Of a stretch of DNA of 64,000 nt, positions 1 to 11,958 are shown piece after piece. The DNA is taken from assembly GCA_022497145.1 (NCBI GenBank), contig MU385868.1:124001-188000 (forward strand). The letters run 5' to 3'. Within the stretch, counting starts at the first letter, position 1; every line of letters starts with the position of its first letter. Below the pieces are notes generated by a model, which was not told where the DNA came from, did not search any database, and worked only from the letters and a program-made list of their open reading frames with translations. Source of the stretch: Rostrohypoxylon terebratum. Its lineage: Eukaryota > Ascomycota > Sordariomycetes > Xylariales > Hypoxylaceae. The position numbers and the translations under genes are program-made.

Positions 1-170
1 GCCGTGAAGAATCCTTGCCACAAACACCCGCAAAAACAATAGCCTCCCTAGGCAGGCTCGTATCCTAGCTCTGTCCAGAAACAGTAGAGCATAGCTAGCG
101 CAAAAGGGCAAGACTATCCTTTCTCGTCCGTCTCTCCAACCAGGATACATCCAACAACTTCATCTCCTTC

Positions 171-767
171 CTAAGACTGCTCCCTATTTCGAAGAATTTT
201 CTTGATTCGTAGGTGGGATTCGACGGGGGCCCACAAGACAGTCGGCTCGGTCAGTGTATCGGGACAGTAGATCTCCCGTACCTTAGATTGCAATCCGTAG
301 TACTGGATGACCGAGTGGATAAAATCATCCACGGCGACGTTCGAGATGTTCTGATCACGGACACGATATTGCTGGGGAATGTCTCCCTCTTCCTGGGACT
401 CTTCCTCGTACTTCCTGTGACGGTGGCGGAAGGTGACCCTGGCAGCCATGACACGGTTGGCAAACTGGCAGACGTCATTTGCTGAGAGGAAACAGCACCA
501 GGAGAGTTGAGCGCCAACTCCGCGCCAAAAGTGGACGGGTGGCATGTTCTTGCAATTCTTGACCGATTCACGTGCTCGAACGAAAAGTTCTGCGACAAAC
601 TGGCCGACAACGAACTGATTAAGAGGCATACCGGTCTGTCTCATCGCAAAGAGGATGTTTGCGCAATTGTCGAAGGTTGTAAGTGGCTGACGGTGCATAG
701 TGATCCACTGGAAGCCATCGTCGGGGAGGTAATCGCTAAGAAGTCCCGCAGGAGGTCGAGCAGCCAT
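171..767 (-). CDS. Hypothetical protein, 198 aa, single exon
   Basis: This is an uninterrupted minus-strand frame of 198 codons with an ATG at 767 and a stop at 171. I do not recognise a family. The composition looks like a globular intracellular protein: mixed hydrophobic and charged residues, five cysteines, several tryptophans, and a very basic/acidic patch in the middle (RHRHRKYEEESQEE). There is no obvious signal peptide or membrane segment. The frame is much longer than chance frames in the surrounding DNA and keeps a protein-like composition throughout, which is why I call it. It could be a complete small gene, or the last exon or relic of a larger one, since no clear upstream exon was found. 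It is isolated, with no neighbour for more than 2 kb downstream on the plus strand. Confidence 0.5.
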   Translation of the reverse strand: MAARPPAGLLSDYLPDDGFQWITMHRQPLTTFDNCANILFAMRQTGMPLNQFVVGQFVAELFVRARESVKNCKNMPPVHFWRGVGAQLSWCCFLSANDVCQFANRVMAARVTFRHRHRKYEEESQEEGDIPQQYRVRDQNISNVAVDDFIHSVIQYYGLQSKVREIYCPDTLTEPTVLWAPVESHLRIKKILRNREQS

Positions 768-2889
768 CTAAAGTTGGTAATGAGCAAAACATGAAAGCAA
801 GATCAAAGGAAGGATCGACGTACCTCTACTCAATTGGTAGGCTTTAATAACTAGAGTTTGTTGTTGCTATGACAGGACAGGAGGGGGATGATTCTATGTA
901 CGACCAAACTGTAAGGAACAGAAGCGGCGAGTCTTGAATCTAGTAGTTCTAGAGACTCTAGATTAATTCGTGTCCGCTAGACGAAGCAAGTTGTGTTTAT
1001 GATGGTGCAATAGTATCTGTGAAGAAATGAATGATGTGAAGATGTTTACTATACACCTATTGACACTGAGTTAACTCGGCGATCGATGCAGACAAAGGTG
1101 ACATGACGTGTGAGAAAAAAAAAGAATATCCAACGATGGTGGAAAAACTAGTAACAGAACTACCTAGTAGCATGTGGATATGAGAATGGATGTAAAAGAC
1201 GGTGCATGGGCCAGTCGAAAATCCGGATGGAAAAGTTTACCTATAATAGAAGCATTCGTGCGTTCAAGAAGATGCAGGTGCAATGCTCGCACATTGACTC
1301 ATACCTCATACAGTGGTCAAAGTCGCACTCAACACCATGGCAGTTACCCCATGCAGGGCAAGAACAAAGGATCTCAGGGCAACAGCGGCTCCAGCTGACG
1401 ACCGTCTGAATCTTCTATTGGCTGCCTTATCAGATACGGTTGAAGCTACTGCCTATCTACGGTTACCAGGTTATGCAGAAGTTGACGAGGGAAGGCTCGT
1501 TTCCTTGAGGTGTTTCCTTACCTATTCTTATCGGACGTTTATGCCTCTAGGTATTCATTGCGTAGCAGCTGCGCGGCATAAGTCAAGTAAGAACAATATA
1601 GATATAAGCCATTTAGCAAGTCATATATTAGATACTATAGTCACGCATAACTGTATGCCTTACCCACACTTTGAGCGCATAGTGACAGGCAGCGGCGACA
1701 ACACCATATACAACTTCACCTATCATACCGATGACGAAATTTCCGTGGTCTGCTGCATCTATGCACACTATATTATATTATATCCTGTAAATACCGCATA
1801 TATCCAAGGATGTCTGTGATTCAATAAAACTACCTACCTAGCTAAAAAGCTAAAGGGGTATGGAGTACGGAGGTGGTTTACAACTGGGCTCATCAGCTAC
1901 TAGGTACGGTGATATATTTAGTGGGCTTTTATGATAGATGATAGATATGAATATATGGCATACAAAAACGCAAACAATACAACTATTACGAGAAGGCAGT
2001 TGCATCCATAGGTGTCCTAGAGCGTTGAAGTGGAACGACCCGGGCCAATATCCATGGCAACGCATGGCAACTACGGAACTTCATACGGAATCATAACTTA
2101 CAAATGGCAGGGACTACGCGACTTCAACCAGAGCTCTTTCTCTAAGGGAGGTTTTATCGGTCTTCAGAAAGAAAACAAATAACATGTAACTTCCCCGTAT
2201 GCAAAACCCAGGTCCGGTTATTGACAATTACTAGTCTTCTCCTTTCCCCTTCGACTACCTAGTATACCTAATACTCTCTCTCTCTCCTTCTTTGCTAAAC
2301 GTAACCTCAACACTCAATACCAATCTTCTGCTCATCAACGCAAATCATCTATCCCGCTGCTTTCATCCTGCCCATAGGTAAACCAAAACATCAACTCCAT
2401 AAACAGGTACGTCTATCCTCTCATTTCTCCTGATTCTATCCTTCCAACACATATTACACGGTAAAAGCCCTCTCTTCACCTAAGACTCACAGAGAATCGT
2501 CCCTATCCATTCCGAAGCCATAGTTTAACCCAGTTCATTGATTTCCCGTCGTTCTATTTTATCCACTATTATCAACATCAACATCAACATCAAGTATAAC
2601 GTACCTACCCAAAGTATTCCAATTTATTTGGATATTCTCGTCAGGACTACCGCCGTTTATTCTAATAGTTTCCCATCATCAAGATTCATCTCCTTGTGTT
2701 GCGTGTTGTACCCTAATATCTAAATAATTCTCGATAGCGATACTCATATTTCCTACTTTCTCAACTCCCTATCTTACACATCAACTATCAGCACCTGATT
2801 TTCTTCATCCGACTAAGCCTTACTAGATCCCGCTCCTGAGAAAGCGATCTCTTTGCCGACACGTCCACATCAACATCCGAACAGCAAGC
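768..2889. other. Intergenic region upstream of the Myb-like gene
   Basis: No supportable gene is seen. A plus-strand frame at 1313-1819 (168 codons) is open, but I see no recognisable motif, signal or splice support, so I leave it uncalled. The right half (about 2230-2890) is pyrimidine-rich, with a TC run near 2275-2290 and an ATCAAC repeat near 2573-2594. That fits a core promoter and a long untranslated leader for the gene starting at 2890. Confidence 0.5.
2236..2296 (+). promoter_or_regulatory. CT-rich tract, probable core promoter/leader of the Myb-like gene
   Basis: A strongly pyrimidine-biased tract with a (TC)n run lies about 600 bp upstream of the ATG at 2890. CT-rich boxes commonly mark transcription starts in filamentous ascomycetes. 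The assignment to the downstream gene is inferred from position only; a leader intron is possible because GTACGT occurs at about 2406. Confidence 0.3.
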
Positions 2890-3756
2890 ATGTCTAGCAA
2901 AACCACTGCCGATGCCTCTAAGGCCAATGGTGAAGGTGCTGCCAAGCCTAGCAAGAATTGGTCTAACGAAGAGACGCTGAAGGGATTGCTTCTGATCTGG
3001 CAGCATGAGAACCCCGAGCTATCAGTGAGTGGTTGGAAGGAGATCGGAGAGAAGGCACAGGCTGTTTTCAATGGGAAGTTCACGATGGTTGCTCTCAAGT
3101 AAGTTATGCTCCTTTACTGATACCTAGCTACTCTCTGTGGAAGGTAGAACATATGGAATTCTAATTCTGCTTGTAGGCACCAATTTCAACGCATTCGTGC
3201 GGCTTACTTGAACGATCTCCCTGAGAGCTTGAAGGAGGCTCCTAAGCCTAACGAGAAAAAGCCCACTGCTTCCTCAGGCAAGGGAAAGAAGCGTGCTGCT
3301 CCTGCTGACGACGGAGCCACCGACAATGGTCCCAAGTTTAAGAAGCAGCAAGCCGTGAAGAAGGCTGCCACCAATGCCATCAAGGGTTCTGCTAAGGCCG
3401 CTGCTGCTTCCTATGACAATGGTGAAGAGGAGCATGTGACAGCTGATCTCAAGCCCCAGCGTCGCGCTCAGCCCAAGACTCAGACGAAGGACATTGCCGA
3501 TGAGAAGAAGAAGTCACGACCTACCCACAACCGAGCCACCTGTAAGAACCCCAACACGACTGATCCGCAGTCCGCTGACAACACTATCGAGGCTCCCGAA
3601 CAGCAGAACAGCGACAGCGACAACAGCAGAAACAACAACCAAGATGTCGTCACTGGGGACCAGGCCGGTACCGAATTAGGAACTGTCCAACGTGTCACGT
3701 TTGGTGATGCTGAAGACTTTCCTGCTTACAGTGATGACGAGGCCATGTGCGTCTAG
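2890..3756 (+). CDS. Myb/SANT-like nuclear protein, 262 aa, two exons
   Basis: Exons are 2890-3098 and 3177-3756. The 78-bp intron has a GTAAGT donor and a TTGTAG acceptor, and splicing joins VALK to HQFQRIR in frame. Residues about 21-85 form a compact helical domain with NWSNEET, LLIW and GWKEIGE spacing typical of Myb/SANT-like DNA-binding folds in fungi. The rest (about 90-262) is low-complexity and highly charged: a lysine/alanine-rich stretch with several basic clusters (for example KGKKRAA and KFKKQQ) that could act as nuclear localisation signals, followed by an asparagine/serine/acidic tail. I infer a nuclear, chromatin- or DNA-associated role; the target is unknown. The first ATG after the pyrimidine-rich leader was used as start. 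Family assignment rests on pattern recognition of the N-terminal domain only. Confidence 0.8.
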
Positions 3757-5885
3757 AACAATTCCCAGCATCCAAAGTAATGGTATGGTGCTCAAAGCCT
3801 GAGCTGTGATAACAGGTTAAAGGTAAGTTCACTTCCACAAGATGCATATTTCAAAGCAGGCTCAGATGGACTAACTTATCACATTGAGAGTACCTAGGGT
3901 CCCCAGTCTACACATGTATCATTACAGTAGCTTTGGCATTGTGACCTAGGTTAGGCTATTTATTTGCTTGTGGGAGATGGTTTTTCTTTGTGTTTTTTAT
4001 TATCATGGCATGGGAACGCGGTCATTAAGGCACAATCACGAGTAAATATCTGGCACATTCTGGCATTTTCACGATGTCTTGCTGTTTCCTTTGTTTTCCC
4101 AGATAAGAATGAAGGCACATAACCCAACACACTGGGCAGCAGCCACAGGCTGCCCTGTCCTATCTCCGTGCATTATTTTTATCCCGACCCAAAATGTGAC
4201 TCGACGTGACCCCCATCCAGTTGACTTTCCCCGAACCGGCTGCTCGAGGGCGCGTTGCCAATCACCGTCCGTGTCAGCTTTCCCTCCTTCCGTAACGAGC
4301 CTTGGGTTTCGCCACAATGCCGCAACGCGACTGGTATCCCAATTGAGTCACAATTGATAAAAGTCTGCCCTATGGAATGTCTGTACTCCCCCGGACGCTT
4401 CCCGTTTCTCGTTTCATCTCGCAGTACTAGGCTAACTCGCTTTTACTGCGTAACTAGGTAGGTAGGTAAGTTAGTTAGGTCGGCAAACGAGCGTTTATCT
4501 CCTCGCCTAGCCCCGGACAGAGTAAGCAGCGCCGGCGAAGCACACGGACGCAGTTCTCCTCCAGCCAGCACACGCACGTACATACCTACATACATAACAT
4601 ACATACATGTGAAAGTCTTGCCACAGCGGCTCCCATACTTCATCTATGTTTGGTTCGAGCGGCAGCTAGCGTTAGCCGCTGCCGAGGAGGGTGGGATGGG
4701 TTCGGCTTTGGGTGCGGCTCATTGAGATCCGACCTATGAGACCGGACGGTGCGTCCTATATACCCAGACCCTGGCCTCCACTCCGCGAACTAGCTAGAAT
4801 GCCGTAAGCCTTATAAACCGGAGCATTCAAGCTCGTAGGGGTCTTTTCTGGAAGCGTTGGAACAACTCTAATTCGACTAGGTGCAGCGCTTCCCCCCTGG
4901 TCCGCTGAAAAGCCATGTAGTCATCAAGCCGGTATCGCTTACTGTGCTATCGCTTCCCGTACACCCTCTTCACGTGCCCTGTTTGCCTTAGATCGGGGAT
5001 AGCATGCTTGGAGCTTGATTATGGGGGAATGTATAGCTAGCTAGGACTTCGAGGAGGGGTCCTTCTGCTTATGTTATCCGTGGGGGTGGTATCTATTCCT
5101 TCCGATTGGTTTGAACTAGCGAACTCGATGTGGAATTAGTCAGTAGCTTATTGTATAGTCTAGAGAGAAAAGATATCGTATACCGATCTAGTATACATCA
5201 CATTTTCTACTGCATTACCGACTGCATCTTCGTGTGATGGAGAAGATTTATGGATATTCGTGAGGTATTTTACAGCGGAGCTCCTGAGAATCACAAGCTT
5301 CATTAGATTAGATCTTCATCGAGGTGCTGCGCAGGTCTTTCGAATATCCAGTTATTTACGTAAGAACGCGCTCAAGGACCCTTATTAAGGGTTCACATTA
5401 CTATTTATATAATACAACGTTTATGTAACACCATCACACATAGGTATTTTACATTATGTCAACCTCGAAATATTTCGTCTTTTCTTAATGTTACAGAATA
5501 AAGAGACAAATTTTCGGAAATAACACGCGCCATCCATTATGAAAATATGCTCATATTCTCTATACGCGTATATCGGACCGAATTTATCATTATGATGATT
5601 ATAGTCTGGGGTGATTCACTATAGATCTCGAAGCTATCACTAGACCCATTTTTCTTCCCCCCTATTAATTATAGTCCAGATTTCTTGTTTGCTGCGAGAT
5701 ATACACTTGTGAATCACAAGTAAATAAGTTAACGACCATTACAGAAACCTCTTCGTGGATTTACTCTCAAATCGGAACCAAAATATCTTTATTAGGTTTC
5801 ATTTAAAACGTAATCACGCAGGTAAATCATGAGATTTCCCGTTATTTCGAATTGGTTTGCTAATACCTAATGCTTTATAATCGGA
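3757..5885. other. Intergenic region, AT-rich on its right side
   Basis: No gene is supported over 2.1 kb. Short frames at 4069-4357 and 4443-4643 overlap on both strands and look like chance. The part from about 5150 to 5890 is clearly AT-richer than its surroundings, with runs of TTATTA/TATAT-like sequence. The left end contains a GTAGGTAGGTAAG-type short repeat near 4456. The right end holds the 3' flank of the RTA1-like gene. Confidence 0.5.
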
Positions 5886-7128
5886 TTATACAACTTGATC
5901 GGAAAGTCTATCGTACCCACTATCGTGATATCTGTTAAGCTGGATAGCTTCCTCGATGTGACCCGAATGGCTTGCATCTTGGCTGCTTTTCGGCCATCTT
6001 TTCTGGTCCTTTGCTTGTTTCTTAGCCGCCTTTTGTTCTTGTTTTTCTCTCTTCTTCTCTGCTCTAGACTTCCGAGGAAACTCGCTGGCAGGTCCCACGA
6101 GCGTCCTTCCCGGGTGCCAGATAGCGAGGACTGAGAGAGTTAGCATCATTGGGAAGCAGTCGAGTGCGTATGAATATACTTCATGGAATGGAACCGGATT
6201 CGAAGGCGTGATTCCACCCGCGAATTCCGCAATCCGGTACCCATTCCGAGCCTGGAGTTTGTCAGGACAGGAAAGATCATGGATGGCTCATCGGTGTTAC
6301 TTACCGTTATGAGAGCTAGGACAACGTAGAGGGTCATCAGAAGTGTCTTCCAACCTTGCTTGTTCTCGCCGGTTTCCGAAAACGCTTCAGGGGGTGTCGT
6401 GCTCGCACGATGATGGAAGGTTACCATGAGTGCTAGAAATAGTAAAATAAAGAATTGCTGTAAGCCCATCCCGGCCATGTATATATCGATACCAATCTTG
6501 ACGATATCCGAGCTAGTATCCGGAGAAGTCAAGACGCCGCCTGCGGCTTGGACGAGAAAGGTAAAAACATCAGCCCAAACGAAGTACTTGGCGATAGACA
6601 TGGGTTTGATCCCGCCGATCCTCTGGTCCGGTAGGAAGAACCAGGTCATCCGGGCAAAGGTCATGTAAACCGATGCGTTAATCCATAGGGGTGCCAACAA
6701 GAATAGAACCTGCCAGCCCGTCGCATATCCAACTTTCTGTTGATCCCGGGTACCTAACGAGTGTAGGATAAAGGCTATCGTCTCCCACATGGCACCCATG
6801 ATCAAGACCCACATATATTTCTTCGGTCTTGTTAGCAGAGCCTCAAGAGTCATGTTGAATAGGTTCTCCTAACCTTTCGATAGATGATGGCCTCGATTAT
6901 GTGGACGCCGGTCAGGACGCCGAATATGACGGCGACGGCGACGGCAGGGGCGAATTGTGGATCGTAATTGTAATACGAGTTGCAGGAGTCTACCGGGACG
7001 TTCCCGTTCGGGCCCGGAATGGCTGTTACGCAGTTGGACGGGCCGTCGTGATCGCCCGAATCGTCGTCGTCATCGCGTGTCACGATCGGGAGCTGCACGA
7101 GCGATGTTACCAACAGTTTGTACACCAT
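5886..7128 (-). CDS. RTA1-like multispanning membrane protein, 378 aa, three exons
   Basis: Exons on the minus strand are 7128-6874, 6820-6305 and 6251-5886. Both introns are 53 bp; the second starts GTAAGT and the first has a GCTAAC branch site. Splicing gives the order expected for the fungal RTA1/lipid-translocating exporter family: an extracellular N-terminus ending PDSCNSYYNYDPQFAPA-like sequence, then about seven hydrophobic helices with HIIEAIIYRK, WVLIMGAMWE, WFFLPDQR and YRIAEFAGG, and the conserved HE plus Y..D motif of the last helices (FHEVYSYALD). The cytosolic tail (about 300-378) is lysine/glutamate-rich and likely coiled. Family members include yeast Rta1 and Rsb1, linked to resistance to sterol-pathway drugs or sphingoid-base export; the substrate here is unknown. 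An Asp-rich run (DDDDDS) in the extracellular N-terminus is unusual. Confidence 0.88.
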
Positions 7129-7570
7129 GGCTCTCCTATGGCGCTGTGGAGCGCCCCTTATGGGTATTTAATTTGCGAGGTTTGGACGTCGGGACGTCGG
7201 GTATGTCCCAGCAAGCCTTTGGCTAAAAATATTTAGAGACAATGTTAGACAGCATCAGCTAACACGAGATTCAATCTCTGACGCGGTGTAGCTTGAAGGG
7301 CGAATCAGCACCCAATGGTCCACGCGCCTAGATTGCCGGGATATAGGGAATGATCGCGGGAAAAATACACTGTAGGGTGTGATTCAAGTTGAAGTTTTGA
7401 TCTGTATATTGTCTTGTGTATATTATGATGATAGATTGGCATCTTTCTAGATATACATAGTATATTTATATTTTGAGTTGAAGCTTCATCTTCGTCTCAG
7501 ACCATCACGCCATGCACGATGCGTAAGTACGCGAGGCGAAGCTTTGGCCGATTCTGGAGACAAGATTCTT

Positions 7571-7590
7571 CTTAAGACTTAAGTCTTAAG
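7571..7590. repeat. 20-bp perfect palindrome built from CTTAAG
   Basis: The 20 bases read identically on both strands and contain the unit CTTAAG three times. A related interrupted palindrome with 8-bp arms (AGCTTAAG and CTTAAGCT around one G) lies at 7783-7799. Function is unknown; palindromes of this size can be binding sites for dimeric factors or simply chance-evolved repeats. Confidence 0.7.
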
Positions 7591-7782
7591 TAATATTTTT
7601 TCGAATTATGAGGCTCATCTCGTATGAAGCATTGAGCTTCCACGTGTGATTCCATGGATATTTCATGGATATCTTGATTGGACCATGTGCATGCTTGATA
7701 GATTGTTAACAGATTCTGCTCAGACATTGTGTGCATTGTGTGCATTGCGTGGTCTTGACAAGCTAGATCCTGGCATTTTGAC

Positions 7783-7799
7783 AGCTTAAGGCTTAAGCT
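7783..7799. repeat. Interrupted CTTAAG palindrome, 8-bp arms
   Basis: Arms AGCTTAAG and CTTAAGCT flank a single G. It shares its core with the perfect palindrome about 200 bp to the left. Confidence 0.6.
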
Positions 7800-8706
7800 A
7801 CCCGATGTCAGAGACACTGGACAGCTAGCTAAGCTGCTAAGAACCTTGCTAAGCACCTTGCCAGCTTGCTAAGCTCCAGCTAAGAACAGCTGCGGGAGCT
7901 CAACCTTGGAAGTGCAAAGTGCAGGGTTTGTAAGGCTCGCAAAGGCACTGCGCCCTCCTAGGCAGCTAGGCAGCTACATACCGGGTAGGTCGCCTTGCGG
8001 CTCAGACGGGTTCAGGTGTCGCAGAGCTTCTCACAGCGCATTCATCGATCTCAAATAAGTCATAACAAGTGGCTGACGAATTTTACGGGCTGTGCCCCTC
8101 GTCTTTGGACGAGATTCCCCTGTTGGAATTTACCCAACTGCAGCAAAATCTCCCAGGCTGCCAGGCTAGCGTTCCTTCATCCCCGTGAGGTTAGCGTTGG
8201 TGGTACAACATAAATAGGTTTTAGGCAGCTAGTTGAAGAATTATAGGGATTGGACGAACGCTACGAGCATTTGGAAATTATTTTCTAGTGCTGGCCCGTA
8301 TTGGAATTGCTGGCAGTCTAGAGTCCAGACCGAGTGACCGAGCTGACCGTGTTGAGAGTTAAAGCTGGCCCGTGCTATGTAAGCAACAGCGGCAGACCCG
8401 CCGCTTGCTGCGTGTGACAAAAGTCCATATTCGCGGTTACCTAGAGGCAGAGGCAATATCCATTGTCAGCCCTGAGAATTTGATCATGAGTTGGCGACAT
8501 CGGGGATTATTACTATTCTTCGGAACCACATTATGATAACGGTTGGCAGTAAATACGAAACATACATATAGCTGTTACCACATTAGGCGCCTAGCTATGT
8601 ATGTGATTGGTGTGTGATGTGTAATGGAGATATCGTAGCGCTGAGAGCAGCATTGGGTGTAGGTACTAGCAACTAGTGTAGGTAAGGTGTTGAGTAGTAG
8701 GTTGAG

Positions 8707-8733
8707 TAGAGGTAGAGGGTAGAGGGTAGAGGG
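8707..8733. repeat. Short heptamer array (TAGAGGG)
   Basis: Three exact TAGAGGG copies are preceded by one 6-bp variant (TAGAGG). It is one of at least five period-7 arrays in the window. Confidence 0.8.
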
Positions 8734-11700
8734 AAAAAGAAGAAAATCCCATAATCCCACACTGACAAAGAGGGGTCCCCCCTCTACAATTATTTGACCC
8801 CTGTCCTATCCCGCAGACTACAGTAGTACGGGACTATCCCTGCTCCTTCCACGCCTGTACTATAAATGTAACTATGTAAGTACCTAATTAGGTACATACC
8901 TAGTATGTGTAGAAGGTAGAGCTTATATCCTGAAGTTTACTGCGTAGTAGCTTCCATTCTTTTGATGGCTTCCATATGGGTGTGAACGTGGTGGTCGCAG
9001 TAGCCGTTAGTTCAACTTAGTTGAGTGTCAGTGAGTGGTGGTTAAAAATGCCAAGCTTCTTTATCCCCCGCCTTGCCCCCAATTGAGTCCTAACTTGGCC
9101 TAATGAGGTCTGGGCGCCAAGCTTCAAGTCCATCCAACTTGCTCGACCTGCAACTTCTCGCTTGTCATTTCAGGTCATTCAGGGATTACCTGTCCCCATT
9201 TGTTCCCATTTTGTTCTGCATTTGTTCCCATCTGTTCACACCTTCGACACCTTTTCACACCAAATTTCCTCGTTACCTTCTCGTTACAGCTCCCTTCGCA
9301 TTCGTGCCAATTCGTGTCCCGCACTCACGATAAAGTCACAGCATCGCATTGATGCTCTGCTCTATCTGCAAATAATAATAATAATGTATTGTACAATACG
9401 AATGTAGGTCTAACCCCATTTTCCAATCTAGTGGTTACCGGTTCAACATCTTCCTCCGTCACCTCTTGTCACCTATTCTCGCCTATTGTCCCCATTGTCC
9501 CCCTTCTGAATCACGTTGCTTAGTCTGCCCCCGCTGGTTCGTTGATGTCTAAGACCCGAGAGTGTTTGTGTGTGCTCATTTATTTGTGTTATGTATATTG
9601 GTGAGATTTTAGAGCGTTGGGATGACATGATAGTCCTTGAGGGTGTTTGCGAGAGACCTCGTGGACTGATCTCATCAACTCAACTTCTTCAACTTCTTCA
9701 TACAGAACATCGTCGCCGTCTTGATTCCCTTTTCCCTATCTTTACCTAACCATTCTCGGCTAGCTTCCTCGAAGAGAATCGGGTTTCCGAGATACACCAA
9801 CGCCGAGCATGCTGGCATGGCACTTGAATAGCTAAATATCCGTCTCTTGCTACGAAGCCGCATCATCGCTCGTTCTTGGCCTTGGCCTTGAACGAAACAA
9901 GAAGATCGCGATCACTTCCAAAATTGGGAAGTACCATCCTAAACCGCCAGATTCCGTACAGTGATGTGTGTGTGATGTGTTGCGCTTTAGGAAATTTGGG
10001 GAAGCTAAGAAGATTGGGAAATTGGGAAATATTCTGAGACGAGCCAAAAGTCCGGCGACATAATTACGTCCGGAGCTTGAGCGCCAGTTTCGTATCCTTC
10101 TCGAACATTAGGCGAGTATCTCCGGCTGATTTTGACTCGCCAGCTCGCCCTAGCCATGATGCACTCAATGTGCTCGATGCAGTCGATGCAGTCGATGCTG
10201 GCCGATGCACTTTCCTCTTCCCCAGATAGTCCCGCTACCATATCATCCGGTTTTCTCGGAGGGGACCCTGGATTTTCTCTATATACCGACCTTATTACAC
10301 CCTGACACATCCCGATACGCCCTGATCAAACCCTGCTGCAGATCCGCTTAACGGCTAACACACCACCGTGGTGTAGTCATGGCTACCTAGTTGTGGCCAC
10401 CAACGCCACCACAACTACCATGGCCGTCAATGCCGTTTCGTTATGTGACCAATATTAGCACATAATGTGCGAGCAAGAGCCGACCTTTCCAGACAACTGG
10501 AACGGGATCTCCTGTTTCTAATTAGAAGATTGATTGCCTTGACGCGTTGCCGAGAGGGCCTACTATCGACTCCCAGGCTGTTGGGAATCGACTGTTTGCT
10601 AGTGGGAAATTTCCTTTATTCGTCTTTATTTCACACTTTGGGGGGGGGCATAGTTCGTGTGTCCCAAACCCATATCCGCGTTGGAAGATCTCAGGAACCT
10701 GAGCAACCGCGTTTCGGACCACGACAATCTGATTGGGCGAGTTGCCTTACTCTGCAGATCTTATTGAAGAGGCATAAGACAAATTTGTCTCACAGACAGC
10801 CGGAACCCTAGAATGCACAGCTGTCTGGGGATGGACCATGCGAACGAACCTGATGCGAGCGTAACCGGTGTAGTACCTACCTAGGTCCTAGGTCCTACAT
10901 ACCTAGGTAGGTACGTGTTCATGGATGCGATCATCATTTTTTTTTCTTTTATTTCTTCATCATCTCTTCTCGCTTCTCGCCCAGTCGACCCCAACCTAGC
11001 CAGCCAGCCAGCCATCCAGCCAGAAATACAGGCCAGTCCTGATGATACTGGGATGGTTTTGGTGTGCATCTGCATAATAAGTGTTACTACTCGATTTGTG
11101 CTCAATCCGAAGCAGAACTTTTGTTGGATCCAATGACTAGATTCGGCTGCAACCGAGTCGATCATTTCATTGCAACCTAGCGCCCGTTTCCTTTCAATCT
11201 AAGTTATAACTACCGGCGTGCATTCACGGTAGCTACAAAACGTCACTTTCGACCCGTGCCGAGAGTTCGAAATGTTCGATTTAAGAATATGCGGCTATGC
11301 TATATGGCCACGGAAGGCAACTGAGAACGGCGTAGCATTTTGGACGCTGGCACTTCTCTCTTAGACTCCCTCGTTCTCCTCATTATCTTGAAATTTTTTA
11401 TGGGCCTAGAGTTGTTTCGAACCTCTCGAATAACGTCAGTGGCTTTCCCAGGAAACAATTAGGGGACTACGCAGCTACATCGCCGTCGCAACGGTGGCGC
11501 CTTGCCATGGGAACGTGGGCAAGGGCATCTATATTTTCATCCAGCATCCTTCTACGGTTTAGAGTCCTCGCATCTTACAATTGCCTACATGCTGCATAGT
11601 CTTTCTGCATAGTATTTGCATCTACATATCTACATATCTACATACATGTCTACTTACCTACGTATACTAGGTATATTTGCCTTTACATGGTAGATATCTA

Positions 11701-11922
11701 CCTAGGTCCTACCCAGTACCCTAATACCTACCTAGCACAAGCGTATCCGAATACCTACTAGGGAGGACCTAGGTACAATACCTAGGTGCATACCTAGGCC
11801 GCTGGCAGTAGTTGCACAGCGGAGGATTTTAGCTCTTACAAGCATGATAGGGGTGCATGAATCTTCGTCCAATGAGATCGGTAGGCTGATCGACCCCCCC
11901 GGTCCGGTCCCGATACAGACTC

Positions 11923-11958
11923 CGTGGTGCCCGTGGTGCCCTTGGTGCCCTTGGTGCC
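11923..11958. repeat. Nonamer tandem array, four copies
   Basis: Four consecutive 9-bp units of the form C(G/T)TGGTGCC. On the minus strand they would translate as GHQ/GHH triplets, but no supported gene covers them. Confidence 0.8.

Noticed and set aside
1313..1819. 168-codon plus-strand frame
   Set aside because: Partly protein-like, but no motif, no clear start context and no splice partners; not enough to call.
10467..10811. 114-codon plus-strand frame
   Set aside because: Includes a G-run and a sequence with no recognisable structure; no splice context.
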